In this document: positions 26,630 to 34,742 of the stretch, piece by piece
How positions within the stretch are numbered: the first letter of the stretch is position 1
How the letters are laid out: each line of letters opens with the position of its first letter
Source: Rhodococcus marinonascens NBRC 14363
Lineage (GTDB): Bacteria; Actinomycetota; Actinomycetes; Mycobacteriales; Mycobacteriaceae
Direction of reading: 5' to 3'
Assembly (NCBI RefSeq): GCF_001894885.1
Contig: NZ_BCXB01000026.1
Span: 1-61,379, forward strand
Length of the DNA stretch: 61,379 bases
The notes under the pieces: generated by a model
What the model was told of the DNA's origin: nothing
The model's input: only the letters and a program-made list of their open reading frames with translations
The model's database searches: none
Made by a program: the position numbers and the translations under genes

Positions 26630-26653
26630 GGGAACGTTCCCGGGAACGTTCCC
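26630..26653. promoter_or_regulatory. Double palindromic LacI-type operator
   Basis: Two head-to-tail copies of the perfect 12-bp palindrome GGGAACGTTCCC are at 26630-26641 and 26642-26653, making a 24-bp dyad. They begin 6 bases before the aldolase ATG and 108 bases before the LacI gene. A CG-centred palindrome of this form is typical for LacI-family proteins, which likely repress both directions. Confidence 0.85.
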
Positions 26654-26760
26654 ATCGTGAGGTATGGTCGTAGCTGTGTCAAGGGTCACGAAGCGAACTA
26701 GCTGTGGCCGAGGTTTCTCAGCAAGGCGATATGCCGGGAGGCGAGATAGATGGGTAGGCA

Positions 26761-27801
26761 ATGGAATCGAAGCGGAACGTGCCGCGACCAGTGATGGACA
26801 AGACCCCGCCCGTCACGTTGCGTGAGGTTGCCAGGGCGGCCGGTGTGAGCACATCAACGGTGAGCCGGATACTCGACGATCGCATCCCGCCCTCGCGGTC
26901 GGCGACAGCAGAACGCGTTCGGGCGGTCGCCGACTCGCTCGGCTACCGCCGCAACACGTTCGCCTCCAACCTGCGGCGCGGCGAGACCGCCACCATCGGC
27001 GTACTGGTACCCCGATTGAGCGATACCGTCATGGCTTTGATGTTCGAGGCGATCGGACGCGCAGCGCACCGGCTCGGCTATTTCACCGTGGTCGCGACGA
27101 CCGGCGACGACCCTGCCGATGAGCAGAAGGCCGCGCAGACGCTCCTCGGCCGAAATGTCGACGGTTTGATCATCGCCTCGAGCCTGCAAGAGGATGCCCT
27201 GGCCCGGAAACTGCGTGATCAAGGCGTTCCGCACGCGCTCGTGCTCCGCACCGACGGCATCAGCCCGTCCTCGATCGGTGACGACGAGGCGGGCGGATAC
27301 CTAGCCGCCCGGCACTTGATAGACCTCGGGCACACCCACATCGCGGTATTGCCCGGTCCCTTGTTCACCTCGACCGCGACCGGACGCCTCGCGGGGAGCA
27401 TGAAGGCCCTGAACGAAGCAGGAGTCACGGTCAACCCGGATTGGATCATCGAATCGAGCTTCGGAATCGAAAGCGGTGAAGAAGCGGGCCGCCGGCTTTT
27501 CAGTTCATCCGTTCGCCCTACCGCCGTCTTCGCCGCCAACGACAATCTCGCGCTGGGCGTCATAGCGGCGGCACACCAACGGTCATTGTCCGTCGGTGAT
27601 GACGTCGCACTGGTCGGATACAACGACATCCCTCTGGCGCATCTACTCTCGGTCCCACTGACTTCGGTACGCACGCCTTTCGACCAGATCGCGGCCGCCG
27701 CGGTTGATCTGATGCTCGCACCGACTCCGATCAACGACCCGATCCGGCGTGCCATGCCCACCCTGATCCCCCGACGATCATCGGGCTCACCAGCAGCCTG
27801 A
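26761..27801 (+). CDS. LacI-family transcriptional regulator
   Basis: 346 aa from ATG 26761; ATG 26794 is also in frame. The LacI helix-turn-helix and hinge are clear: VTLREVARAAGVSTSTVSRI then SLGYRRNTFASNLRRGETAT (about residues 18-77). The periplasmic-binding-like core includes IGVLVPRLSDTVMALMFEAI and AVFAANDNLALGVIAAAHQR. It is divergent from the DHDPS-family aldolase and the double palindrome between them is its probable operator. The inducer would be the pathway substrate, unknown here. Confidence 0.92.
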   Translation: MESKRNVPRPVMDKTPPVTLREVARAAGVSTSTVSRILDDRIPPSRSATAERVRAVADSLGYRRNTFASNLRRGETATIGVLVPRLSDTVMALMFEAIGRAAHRLGYFTVVATTGDDPADEQKAAQTLLGRNVDGLIIASSLQEDALARKLRDQGVPHALVLRTDGISPSSIGDDEAGGYLAARHLIDLGHTHIAVLPGPLFTSTATGRLAGSMKALNEAGVTVNPDWIIESSFGIESGEEAGRRLFSSSVRPTAVFAANDNLALGVIAAAHQRSLSVGDDVALVGYNDIPLAHLLSVPLTSVRTPFDQIAAAAVDLMLAPTPINDPIRRAMPTLIPRRSSGSPAA

Positions 27802-27847
27802 GCCGCCCGCAACACGGCCGGACTGGCCGATGCGGACCGGGCGCAGG

Positions 27848-29257
27848 TCAGGAGCTGTGGGACCTGCGTTGAGAACGCCGCACGTCCGCCGTGCGGCGGG
27901 TCTCCGCCCGGCGCGCAGCCCGCGGACGAGTTGTCCGGGACTCGTCTGATTTGTGCACGTACCGCGGGGCGGGAGAGCGGCGTACCGGTGCGCGCGGTGC
28001 ACCGAAGACCCGGACACTCAGATTGCGAGGACCGTTCGACAGCGAGGCGACGGCCTCGGGTTCGCGCAGGGCAGCGTGTGCGATGAGCCCGAACATCACC
28101 ATCGTGGAGAGCATCGAGGTGCCGCCGGCCGAGATCAGCGGCAACTGCAACCCGGTCACCGGGAGCAGCCCGACCACGCAGGCGATGTTGATGAACGCCT
28201 GCGCGACGATCCAGGTGGTCGCGACCGCGACCAGCACCTTCAAAAATGGGTCGCGTTGGCGTCGGGAGATCCGCATCCCAACCGCCAGGACGGCGGCGAA
28301 CAGACCCAGGACCGACAACGCCCCGATCAGGCCCGTCTCCTCCCCGATCACGGCGAAGATGAAGTCGTTGTACGACTGGGGTAGGTAGGACCATTTCGCG
28401 TCGGATTGACCGAGGCCGGTGCCGAAGAAACCCCCGTTCGCGAGCGCGAACTTCGCCTGGTTCGACTGGTAGTTCAGTCCCTGCGGGTCGCGACTGGGGT
28501 TCAGGAACGCCTGGATGCGGTCGGACCGATAACCGGCCGTGAACCCCAGGATCAGTGCGGCGGCCACCGCACCGGCGGCGATACCGCTGACCCAGCGAAT
28601 GTTTACCCCCCCGAACCATAGGGCGGACATAAAGATGATCCCCAGGATGATCATCATCCCGAGGTCCTTCTGCAGCACCACCAGGCCCAGCATCAGCACG
28701 CTGACCGTGGCCAGGGCGGGTAGGGCGCGGTCGATCTCCACCCGGGCGGCGGTGAAGGTGGCGATCAGATGTGCTGCCCACAGTGCCAACGCGACCTTGC
28801 CGAGTTCCGACGGCTGGAACGAGAACCCGCTGAACGTGAACCACGCCCGCGACCCCATCTGCTCCTCGCCGAGGAACAGCACCAGCACCAGCAGCACACA
28901 CAACAGCACCAGGCCGGGCACCGCGACCCTGCGGAGCCACTCCGTCGGGACCCGCACCACGATGACGAAGATGACGCACCCGATCAGCGCGTAGATCACC
29001 TGGGGCATGAACATCGAGTACGGCGAACCCGTATTCAGATAGGCCACCACCGACGACGAGGACAGCACCATCATCAACCCGATGGTCAGCAACACGACCG
29101 TCACACCTGTGATGACGTGGAAGTCGAAGAGCGGGCGGGCCATCCACACCCCGAACCGGGTCCGCGGCCGCCGCACCCCACCACCCGTTCCCGCCGTCTC
29201 ACCCGCCGGTACCCGAGACTCGGAACCGCGCCGCCCAGGCGAGGACCGCGTCTTCAC
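27848..29257 (-). CDS. FtsW/RodA/SpoVE-family (SEDS) lipid II polymerase, FtsW-like paralogue
   Basis: 469 aa from GTG 29257, with AGGA 10 nt upstream. About ten membrane helices follow a basic N-terminus. SEDS features are present: FSGFSFQPSELGKVALALWA, LVVLQKDLGMMIILG, the large extracellular loop SRDPQGLNYQSNQAKFALA with FFGTGLGQSDAKWSYLPQS, the NDFIFAVIGEETGLIG motif and LPLISAGGTSMLSTMVMFG. The C-terminus is a basic disordered tail. SEDS proteins polymerise lipid II into peptidoglycan with a class B PBP. No division-cluster genes (murD, murG, ftsQ) are adjacent, so this is likely a second, accessory copy. Confidence 0.88.
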   Translation of the reverse strand: MKTRSSPGRRGSESRVPAGETAGTGGGVRRPRTRFGVWMARPLFDFHVITGVTVVLLTIGLMMVLSSSSVVAYLNTGSPYSMFMPQVIYALIGCVIFVIVVRVPTEWLRRVAVPGLVLLCVLLVLVLFLGEEQMGSRAWFTFSGFSFQPSELGKVALALWAAHLIATFTAARVEIDRALPALATVSVLMLGLVVLQKDLGMMIILGIIFMSALWFGGVNIRWVSGIAAGAVAAALILGFTAGYRSDRIQAFLNPSRDPQGLNYQSNQAKFALANGGFFGTGLGQSDAKWSYLPQSYNDFIFAVIGEETGLIGALSVLGLFAAVLAVGMRISRRQRDPFLKVLVAVATTWIVAQAFINIACVVGLLPVTGLQLPLISAGGTSMLSTMVMFGLIAHAALREPEAVASLSNGPRNLSVRVFGAPRAPVRRSPAPRYVHKSDESRTTRPRAARRAETRRTADVRRSQRRSHSS

Positions 29258-29387
29258 CGTGCCGGGGTCCTGTCGTGTTCGCGTTTCGCTCGGCCTCACA
29301 TCGGCGATGGTCCCACGCACACGGCAGGCCACCGAGCGGGCTCGCAATGCCAGTGATCTCGGTGGCCCCATCGGCCATGTCAGTGAG

Positions 29388-30050
29388 TCATGATCGGCCC
29401 GAGGCAAGGGCGGCGATGGCCGACGCGAACATGGTGGACTTGATCGCACCCAAAGTGCCGGGGTCCTTTCCTGCGAGAGGGGTGATGAGGTCGACGGCGG
29501 AGTCGAGGACCTCGCCTTCCGGGGCGGTCGCATCGACCAGCCCACTGGTGTGCGCTTCGGCGCCGCCGTAACGGTGACCGGTTGTCATGGCGGTGATCGC
29601 CGTCTGCGCGGTCAGCTTGGCCTGGATCAGCGCGGCCATCCCCGGGGTGAACGGAATGTGGATGTCGACCTCGGGAAAGCAGTAGAACCCACGGTCGGAA
29701 CGCATCACCCGATAGTCGTGCGCAACTCCGAACATGGCTCCCGCGCCGAAAGCGTGTCCATTGACCGCGGCCACCGTCGGCATGGGGAATGTCAGAATTC
29801 TGCTGAACAGGGCCTGCACCTTCCCGACGTACCAATCCGCGCGGTCGCCGTTGGCCATCAGCCAGTCCAGATCGAGGCCGTTGGAGTAGAACTTTCCGGT
29901 CGCCGTGGTGACGAGGGCCGAGGAGCCCTGCTCTTGCGCGTCGTCGAGGAGTCCGCCGACAGTGTCGAGCCAGTCGGGAGAGAAACGGTTCTCGTCGTCG
30001 CCGAGATCAAGGACGGCGATCTTGTCCCGGGAGGTGAGGGTGGCAGTCAT
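29388..30050 (-). CDS. Crotonase-family protein (enoyl-CoA isomerase-like)
   Basis: 220 aa from ATG 30050, whose bases overlap the stop of the TetR gene (TGATG). Crotonase fold: an ATGKFYSNGLDLDWL oxyanion segment, VAAVNGHAFGAGAMFGVAHD, and PEVDIHIPFTPGMAALIQAK. The FYSNGLDLDW motif and the short length resemble the Delta3-Delta2-enoyl-CoA isomerase (PECI) group. Acts on unsaturated fatty acyl-CoAs. Translationally coupled to the TetR regulator upstream, which probably controls it. Confidence 0.85.
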   Translation of the reverse strand: MTATLTSRDKIAVLDLGDDENRFSPDWLDTVGGLLDDAQEQGSSALVTTATGKFYSNGLDLDWLMANGDRADWYVGKVQALFSRILTFPMPTVAAVNGHAFGAGAMFGVAHDYRVMRSDRGFYCFPEVDIHIPFTPGMAALIQAKLTAQTAITAMTTGHRYGGAEAHTSGLVDATAPEGEVLDSAVDLITPLAGKDPGTLGAIKSTMFASAIAALASGRS

Positions 30051-30706
30051 CAGGGGCCTTTCGTGTTGCTGTTGTGACGTTTCCCCGGAGGTGGGGGGTC
30101 GAGGGTGAGGACGGCACGCACCGCCGCCTCCAGGCGTCGGCGCATGGCGACGTCCGGATCCCGCCGGCTGTGCAGGAGGAGACCGGTGGGGAGTCCGACG
30201 ATGCACGCTTCGATCACTTCGACTGCGCGACCGTCCGTGCGCCCCCACAAAGCCAGCGCCAACCGGGTGAACAGTTCGACGAGGACGGAATCGAGGCGCG
30301 ACAACTCGTCGGCGATCTCCTCTGGGACGTCCGCTCCGAGTAGTTCGTCGCGTCGCACAGTGAGAAGAAGACGTGACGACTGCGGGAAGCGCTCGGCGAA
30401 GGTTGCGGGGCTGTCGGCGGCCGCGACGACAGCATCCGCCGCCGCGGTCCGATCTTCCACGGGACGACGCCCCAGCGCCCGGTCGACCGACTCCTGTTGC
30501 AGACCGAGAAATCGGTGCGCAGCCCGCAACCAGGCGCGCCCGACCAGCCCGCCCCGGGAGCCGAATGCGTGATAGATGGCGCCGTTGGACATCGCGGTGG
30601 CCCCGGCGACCGCGCGCAGCGTCACCGCGCTCGGTCCGCCCTCCACGGCCAGCCGTTCGGCGGCGTCGAGGACACCGTCGAGATCATGGACGCGAGGCCT
30701 GGGCAT
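30050..30706 (-). CDS. TetR-family transcriptional regulator
   Basis: 218 aa from ATG 30706. The N-terminal DNA-binding domain has VLDAAERLAVEGGPSAVTLR then AVAGATAMSNGAIYHAFGSR (about residues 12-50). It shares a TGATG overlap with the downstream crotonase gene. A 40-bp element beginning 5 bases upstream of the start contains an imperfect dyad and is duplicated at 34074-34113. Its ligand is probably an acyl-CoA, by analogy with similar gene pairs. Confidence 0.88.
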   Translation of the reverse strand: MPRPRVHDLDGVLDAAERLAVEGGPSAVTLRAVAGATAMSNGAIYHAFGSRGGLVGRAWLRAAHRFLGLQQESVDRALGRRPVEDRTAAADAVVAAADSPATFAERFPQSSRLLLTVRRDELLGADVPEEIADELSRLDSVLVELFTRLALALWGRTDGRAVEVIEACIVGLPTGLLLHSRRDPDVAMRRRLEAAVRAVLTLDPPPPGKRHNSNTKGP

Positions 30707-30710
30707 GCGG

Positions 30711-30750
30711 CGAACGATAGCAGATCAACCGTTCTATTACTCATCGGTAA
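30711..30750. promoter_or_regulatory. TetR promoter/operator element, copy 1
   Basis: This 40-bp segment (starts CGAACGATAGCAGATC, includes CCGTTCTATTACTCATCGG) lies directly upstream of the TetR start and contains the imperfect dyad ACCG...CGGT. About 35 of 40 bases recur at 34074-34113. It is a likely operator for the adjacent TetR protein. Confidence 0.55.
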
Positions 30751-31030
30751 TATTGTTGTCGGCCGCGAACACCGATATCGGTGTTGATGCGCCTTGTGCC
30801 GTGGACGATCTCGTCGAGGTCACCGGAGAGCTTCTCGAGCCGGTTCCCGAATGGGGTCGTCATATCGTTGACGTCGGCTACAGCGCCCCGGACGAGTAGT
30901 TCTCGGAACGCAACGCGTTAGGATCGCGCGAGTATGCCTCACCGAAGGTCACGCGGTGAAGCACTCGCGCCCACGAGTCACTGAACTCGGGGCAGTCCTA
31001 TTGAAGCGCGGGCGATACGAGGCGGACCCC
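30751..31030. promoter_or_regulatory. Intergenic region upstream of the MFS permease
   Basis: 280 bases without a recognised gene, between the divergent TetR promoter and the permease start. It should hold the permease promoter. No convincing boxes were picked. Confidence 0.4.
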
Positions 31031-32344
31031 ATGAACGACAACCCCACGCTTGTGGCGTCGAAAACAACAACCTCACCGCCCCCATCGATGAAGCGCGTCG
31101 CCTTCGCGAGCTACGTCGGTACCGCTATCGAGTTCTACGATTTCTACATCTACGGCACTGCCGCCGCATTGGTGTTTCCCGCGGTGTTCTTCCCGAACCT
31201 GTCACCGACGCTGGCGACCATCGCATCCTTCGCCACCTTCGCTGCGGCCTTCTTCTCGCGGCCGCTCGGAGCAGCGATCTTCGGCCACTTCGGCGACCGG
31301 CTCGGCCGGAAGAAAACTCTCGTCGCCACATTGCTGATCATGGGGTTGTCGACGGTGGCGGTGGGATTGGTTCCCAGTACCGCAGCAATCGGCGTCGCCG
31401 CTCCGATCCTGCTGCTGACCCTGCGCCTACTGCAGGGATTGGCCGCAGGCGGCGAATGGGCGGGGGCGGCGCTACTCAGCGCCGAGTACGCCCCTCCTGC
31501 CAAGCGGGGAATGTATGGAATGTTCACCCAGCTCGGAGTGGGATCCGGGCTCGTGCTGAGCAATCTGATGTTCCTCTCGGCCAACGTGACAATCGGTGAG
31601 GAGAGTTCGGAGTTCATGGCCTGGGGCTGGCGGCTACCGTTTCTGTTCAGCGCCGTCCTGATCATCGTCGCGCTGTATGTCCGGTTGAGCATCGAAGAGA
31701 CCCCGGTCTTCCGTAAGGAAAAGAAGGACCACTCCGTTGCTCAGGTCCCGTTGGCTGACCTCCTCCGTCAGCAGCCGAAGCAGACTCTGCTCGGAGCGGG
31801 ATCCATGACGGGTGTATTCACGTTCAGTTTTATGGGCGGCACCTACCTGACCGGCTACGCCAGCACCGAACTCGGGCATTCTCGTAACCTGATCCTGGCT
31901 GTCGGCATCCTCGGCGGACTGTTCATGATTCTCTTCACCGCCATCTCGGCGGGCATGTGCGACAAGTACGGTCGCAGGAGGATCATGCTGGCCGGTTTCG
32001 TCCTCGGAGTTCCCTGGTCCTTCGCCGTTCTCCCGCTCCTCGACACCGGTTCGCCGATCCTTTTCGCCATCGGCATCGCCGGCACCTTCGGGATCCTCGG
32101 CATCTCCTACGGACCGATGGCGTCGTTCATCCCTGAGCTGTTCGAGACCCGCTTCCGCTTTTCCGGTGCCGGACTGGCGTTCAACCTCGGCGGCATCGTC
32201 GGGGGGGCGGTACCTCCCCTTGTCGCAGGTGCTCTCCTCGCCGCATTCGGTAGCGGTGCTATCGGACTCATGCTGGCGCTCCTGATATTGGTCAGCCTTG
32301 CCAGTACGTACGCGCTCCCCGAGACAAGGGGCGCAGTTCTCTAG
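31031..32344 (+). CDS. MFS transporter, metabolite:H+ symporter (MHS) family
   Basis: 437 aa from ATG 31031, 12 membrane helices. MHS hallmarks: ASYVGTAIEFYDFYIYGTAA at helix 1, the loop motif GHFGDRLGRKKTLVATLL, and RLLQGLAAGGEWAGAALLSA followed by ERG-like PPAKRGMYGMFTQLGVG. The second-half repeat motif is DKYGRRRIML. MHS permeases import small organic acids or betaines with a proton. The substrate is not evident. No clear operon; it is divergent from the TetR/crotonase pair. Confidence 0.9.
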   Translation: MNDNPTLVASKTTTSPPPSMKRVAFASYVGTAIEFYDFYIYGTAAALVFPAVFFPNLSPTLATIASFATFAAAFFSRPLGAAIFGHFGDRLGRKKTLVATLLIMGLSTVAVGLVPSTAAIGVAAPILLLTLRLLQGLAAGGEWAGAALLSAEYAPPAKRGMYGMFTQLGVGSGLVLSNLMFLSANVTIGEESSEFMAWGWRLPFLFSAVLIIVALYVRLSIEETPVFRKEKKDHSVAQVPLADLLRQQPKQTLLGAGSMTGVFTFSFMGGTYLTGYASTELGHSRNLILAVGILGGLFMILFTAISAGMCDKYGRRRIMLAGFVLGVPWSFAVLPLLDTGSPILFAIGIAGTFGILGISYGPMASFIPELFETRFRFSGAGLAFNLGGIVGGAVPPLVAGALLAAFGSGAIGLMLALLILVSLASTYALPETRGAVL

Positions 32345-32550
32345 ATGCTCGGGGCACGCGCGGTCGACGCAGAGCAAGCAGAAACGGGCGGGCGCATACT
32401 TCCGGGTGGACAGCACCTTGCGATCGGGGAACGCGTCGGCGGCGCGTTCGACCAGCGCGACGCAGGCGCTGCCAGCGAACCGACCCCGGTAGATGATGCC
32501 GTCGAGGTCATCGTGGGCGCGGTGGATGGTCCGCACCGCGCCGAGTGGGT
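32345..32550 (-). pseudogene. Possible RES-domain protein fragment
   Basis: On the minus strand the frame reads RTIHRAHDDLDGIIYRGRFA then CVALVERAADAFP, which resembles the C-terminal part of RES domains (DGIxYRSR...CVALFER), the toxin half of RES-Xre pairs. It has no start and runs without a stop into sequence antisense to the MFS gene, so only a fragment remains. Assignment is tentative. Confidence 0.4.
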
Positions 32551-32614
32551 TAGGACAAGCGCACCAACCAAGAGCCGCCGCACCGGTGGCTCGCCACGCA
32601 GGCCCGGGTCGCCC

Positions 32615-32825
32615 TCTCTGAAGAAGCAAGTCTTCACCTGTGAGTGCGGTCTGCGTCTGGATCGCGACCGGGGCGCCGCCCGCAACCTCGAGGCCCTGAT
32701 CGAGGCGTCTTCCCCGAGTTGCGGGGCGACGGTAACGAGCCCGATGGAACCCCACGGAAGGCCAATGCTGTGCGGGCGGTGGGGATCACCATGCCTGAGT
32801 AATCTCCCCACCCGATCCGACACAC
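32615..32825 (+). mobile_element. IS200/IS605-type TnpB C-terminal remnant
   Basis: The frame reads KKQVFTCECGLRLDRDRGAA RNLEAL, matching the zinc-ribbon and the DRDxNAARN motif that close TnpB (OrfB) proteins, then SCGATVTSPMEPHGR as in the usual variable tail. One half of the zinc-binding CxxC pairs has been lost (TCECG rather than CxxC). No start, RuvC core or TnpA is nearby. This is the 3' end of a dead insertion element located just before rtcB. Confidence 0.7.
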
Positions 32826-32856
32826 TGACACCGAACCGCCAATCGACTGGAGAACC

Positions 32857-34056
32857 ATGCCACCCAAAATGATCGCCCCTAAGGTCCTGAACTGGGCTTC
32901 CATCATCGACGACGCCACGGTCGACCAGGCCAGGGCGCTTGCCCGGCTGCCGTTCATCCACCAGCACGTCGCCCTCATGCCCGACGCCCACCTGGGTAAG
33001 GGCTCGAGCGTGGGCACCGTCATTCCCACGAGGGGTGCGGTCATCCCGGCCGCGGTCGGGGCCGACATCGGCTGCGGCTGCTCGGTCATCCGGACCAACG
33101 TGCACAAGGAGGACGTGGACACGAACCTGGCGTCCGGCCGCACGCTGGCCGAGCTGCGCGAGGCGGTCGAGGACGCGATCCCCATGTCCGCGGGCAACTA
33201 CAACACCCGCTTCGGCCGGTACGAGTTCACCGCCAAGCGGATCGCCGCCCTCGAGACGATGGCCGCCGACAACGACGTCGACCTGTCGCACTCGCCGGGG
33301 TGGCGCGAGCAGCTGGGCACGCTCGGCGGCGGGAACCACTTCACGGAGGCGTGCTTCTGCAAGGACGATCAGGTCTGGCTCACGCTGCACTCCGGCAGTC
33401 GAGGGGTGGGGAACAAGATCGCGCAGCAGCACATCAAGATCGCGCAGCAGCTGTGTGAGAAGTGGTTCGTCCCGCTCGCAGACAGGGATCACGCCTACCT
33501 GCCCGAGTACACCGACCAGTTCTGGCGCTACATCAAGGATCTGCGCTGGGCCCAGGCGTTCGCGCTGGCCAACCGGGGCGAGATGCTCGACCGGTTCCGG
33601 CTGGTCTTCGCCGAGTGGATGGGCCTGGACCCCGACAAGATCGAGTCCGACCGGATCGAGAGCCACCACAACTACACCGAGCAGACAACCATCGGCGGCA
33701 AGACCTTGTGGCTCACCCGCAAGGGGGCCGTGGACGCCTCACCGGGCAAGCGCGGAATCATCCCCGGCTCGATGGGGACGCGATCCTATATCACCGAGGG
33801 AAAGGGTAACGCCGCGTCGTTCCACTCGGCCCCGCACGGGGCAGGACGGATGTTCTCCCGCACCGAGGCGCGCAAGCGCTTCACGCTCGAGGACCTCGAG
33901 CGGTCGATGACGGGCATCGAGTACCGCCACGGCAAGGAGTGGATCGATGAGATCTCTGCGGCCTACAAGGCGATCGACGTGGTAATGGAGGACGCATCCG
34001 ACCTGGTCACGGTCCTGCACGAGCTGCGCCAGTTTCTGAATGTTAAGGGAGAGTAG
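32857..34056 (+). CDS. rtcB: RtcB-type RNA ligase
   Basis: 399 aa from ATG 32857, with GGAG 6-7 nt upstream. Family features: VALMPDAHLGKGSSVGTVIP near residue 40, the metal Cys in AVGADIGCGCSVI, the LGTLGGGNHFTEA and LHSGSRGVGNKIAQQH metal histidines, and the guanylylation His in FHSAPHGAGRMFSR near residue 330. RtcB joins 2',3'-cyclic phosphate RNA ends to 5'-OH ends using GTP and Mn2+, repairing broken RNA. No RtcA, RtcR or archease gene is visible, so it stands alone, just after a TnpB remnant and before decayed genes. Confidence 0.93.
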   Translation: MPPKMIAPKVLNWASIIDDATVDQARALARLPFIHQHVALMPDAHLGKGSSVGTVIPTRGAVIPAAVGADIGCGCSVIRTNVHKEDVDTNLASGRTLAELREAVEDAIPMSAGNYNTRFGRYEFTAKRIAALETMAADNDVDLSHSPGWREQLGTLGGGNHFTEACFCKDDQVWLTLHSGSRGVGNKIAQQHIKIAQQLCEKWFVPLADRDHAYLPEYTDQFWRYIKDLRWAQAFALANRGEMLDRFRLVFAEWMGLDPDKIESDRIESHHNYTEQTTIGGKTLWLTRKGAVDASPGKRGIIPGSMGTRSYITEGKGNAASFHSAPHGAGRMFSRTEARKRFTLEDLERSMTGIEYRHGKEWIDEISAAYKAIDVVMEDASDLVTVLHELRQFLNVKGE

Positions 34057-34073
34057 AGGATTGAAGGTCGACA

Positions 34074-34113
34074 CGAACGATAGCAGATCGTACGTTCTAT
34101 TACTCATTGGTAG
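34074..34113. repeat. Second copy of the TetR promoter element
   Basis: CGAACGATAGCAGATC, then TACGTTCTATTACTCATTGG, matches 30711-30750 at about 35 of 40 positions in the same orientation. It lies 18 bases after rtcB and 72 before the broken acetyltransferase gene, away from any TetR gene. Likely a duplicated operator or a scar of a rearrangement. Confidence 0.7.
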
Positions 34114-34184
34114 CAAACGCCCGATGCTCGTCGAGCACCCGTATTCGAGGTGTTCACTACCCTCGAACTGCTAGTTTCCCTACC

Positions 34185-34742
34185 GTGAGCGCCGAAGAAG
34201 TCACCTTCGAGTTCGTCCGCACAACCCGCGAGCATTTGCCTCAGCTTCAACGATGGTTCCACGAACCACACGTGGCGCGGTTCTGGAACCAAAGCGCCGC
34301 GGACGCGGACATCGAACGCGATTTCGGCGGCAGCATCGACGGCACCGAGCCCAGCGAGGACTTTCTCGTCCTGCGGGGCGGCTCGCCGTTCGGATTCATC
34401 CAGCGGTAGCGGATCGCCGACTATTCCGAGGACCTCGGACTCCTCACGGCCCTCACCGAGATCCCACCGGGAAGCATCTCGATCGACTACTTCGTAGGCG
34501 ACCCGCGACACACCGGTCAGGGTCTGGGCACCGCGGTGATCAGTGCCTTCGCCATCAAGTGCCGCGTCGACCTACCTGAAACCACCGCGATCATCGTCCC
34601 TGCCGTCGTCCCCAACCGGGCGTCGTGGCGCGCGCTTGAAAAGGCCGGCTTCCACCGAGTCGGCGAGGGGTTCCTTTCGCCGGACAATCCGATCGACGGC
34701 GGCGCCCACTATGTCAACAGGTTCGATCTCCACTCTGAATGA
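34185..34742 (+). pseudogene. GNAT acetyltransferase (AAC(6')-like) with an internal amber codon
   Basis: From GTG 34185 the frame gives REHLPQLQRWFHEPHVARFW, then GSPFGFIQR, then a TAG at 34407-34409, and then continues in the same frame with RIADYSEDLG, PPGSISIDYFVGDPRHTGQG and VVPNRASWRALEKAGFHRVG to a stop at 34742. Homologues usually have a Tyr at the stop position (IQRYRIADY), so a single Tyr-to-TAG change broke the gene. The acetyl-CoA loop (GQGLGTA) is intact. The 3' end lies in a direct repeat that recurs at 37999-38388. Confidence 0.8.

Noticed and set aside
27219-29147. A 642-residue minus-strand frame overlapping FtsW and LacI genes
   Set aside because: It reads across two real genes in other frames and its residues are low-complexity.
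32560-32614. Extending the TnpB remnant upstream
   Set aside because: The residues before the zinc-ribbon part are Arg/Ser-rich without TnpB motifs, so only 32615-32825 is supported.
34187-34742. Amber codon read as pyrrolysine or programmed read-through
   Set aside because: No pyl genes are in the window and there is no stimulatory structure evident; a simple nonsense change at a Tyr codon is more likely.
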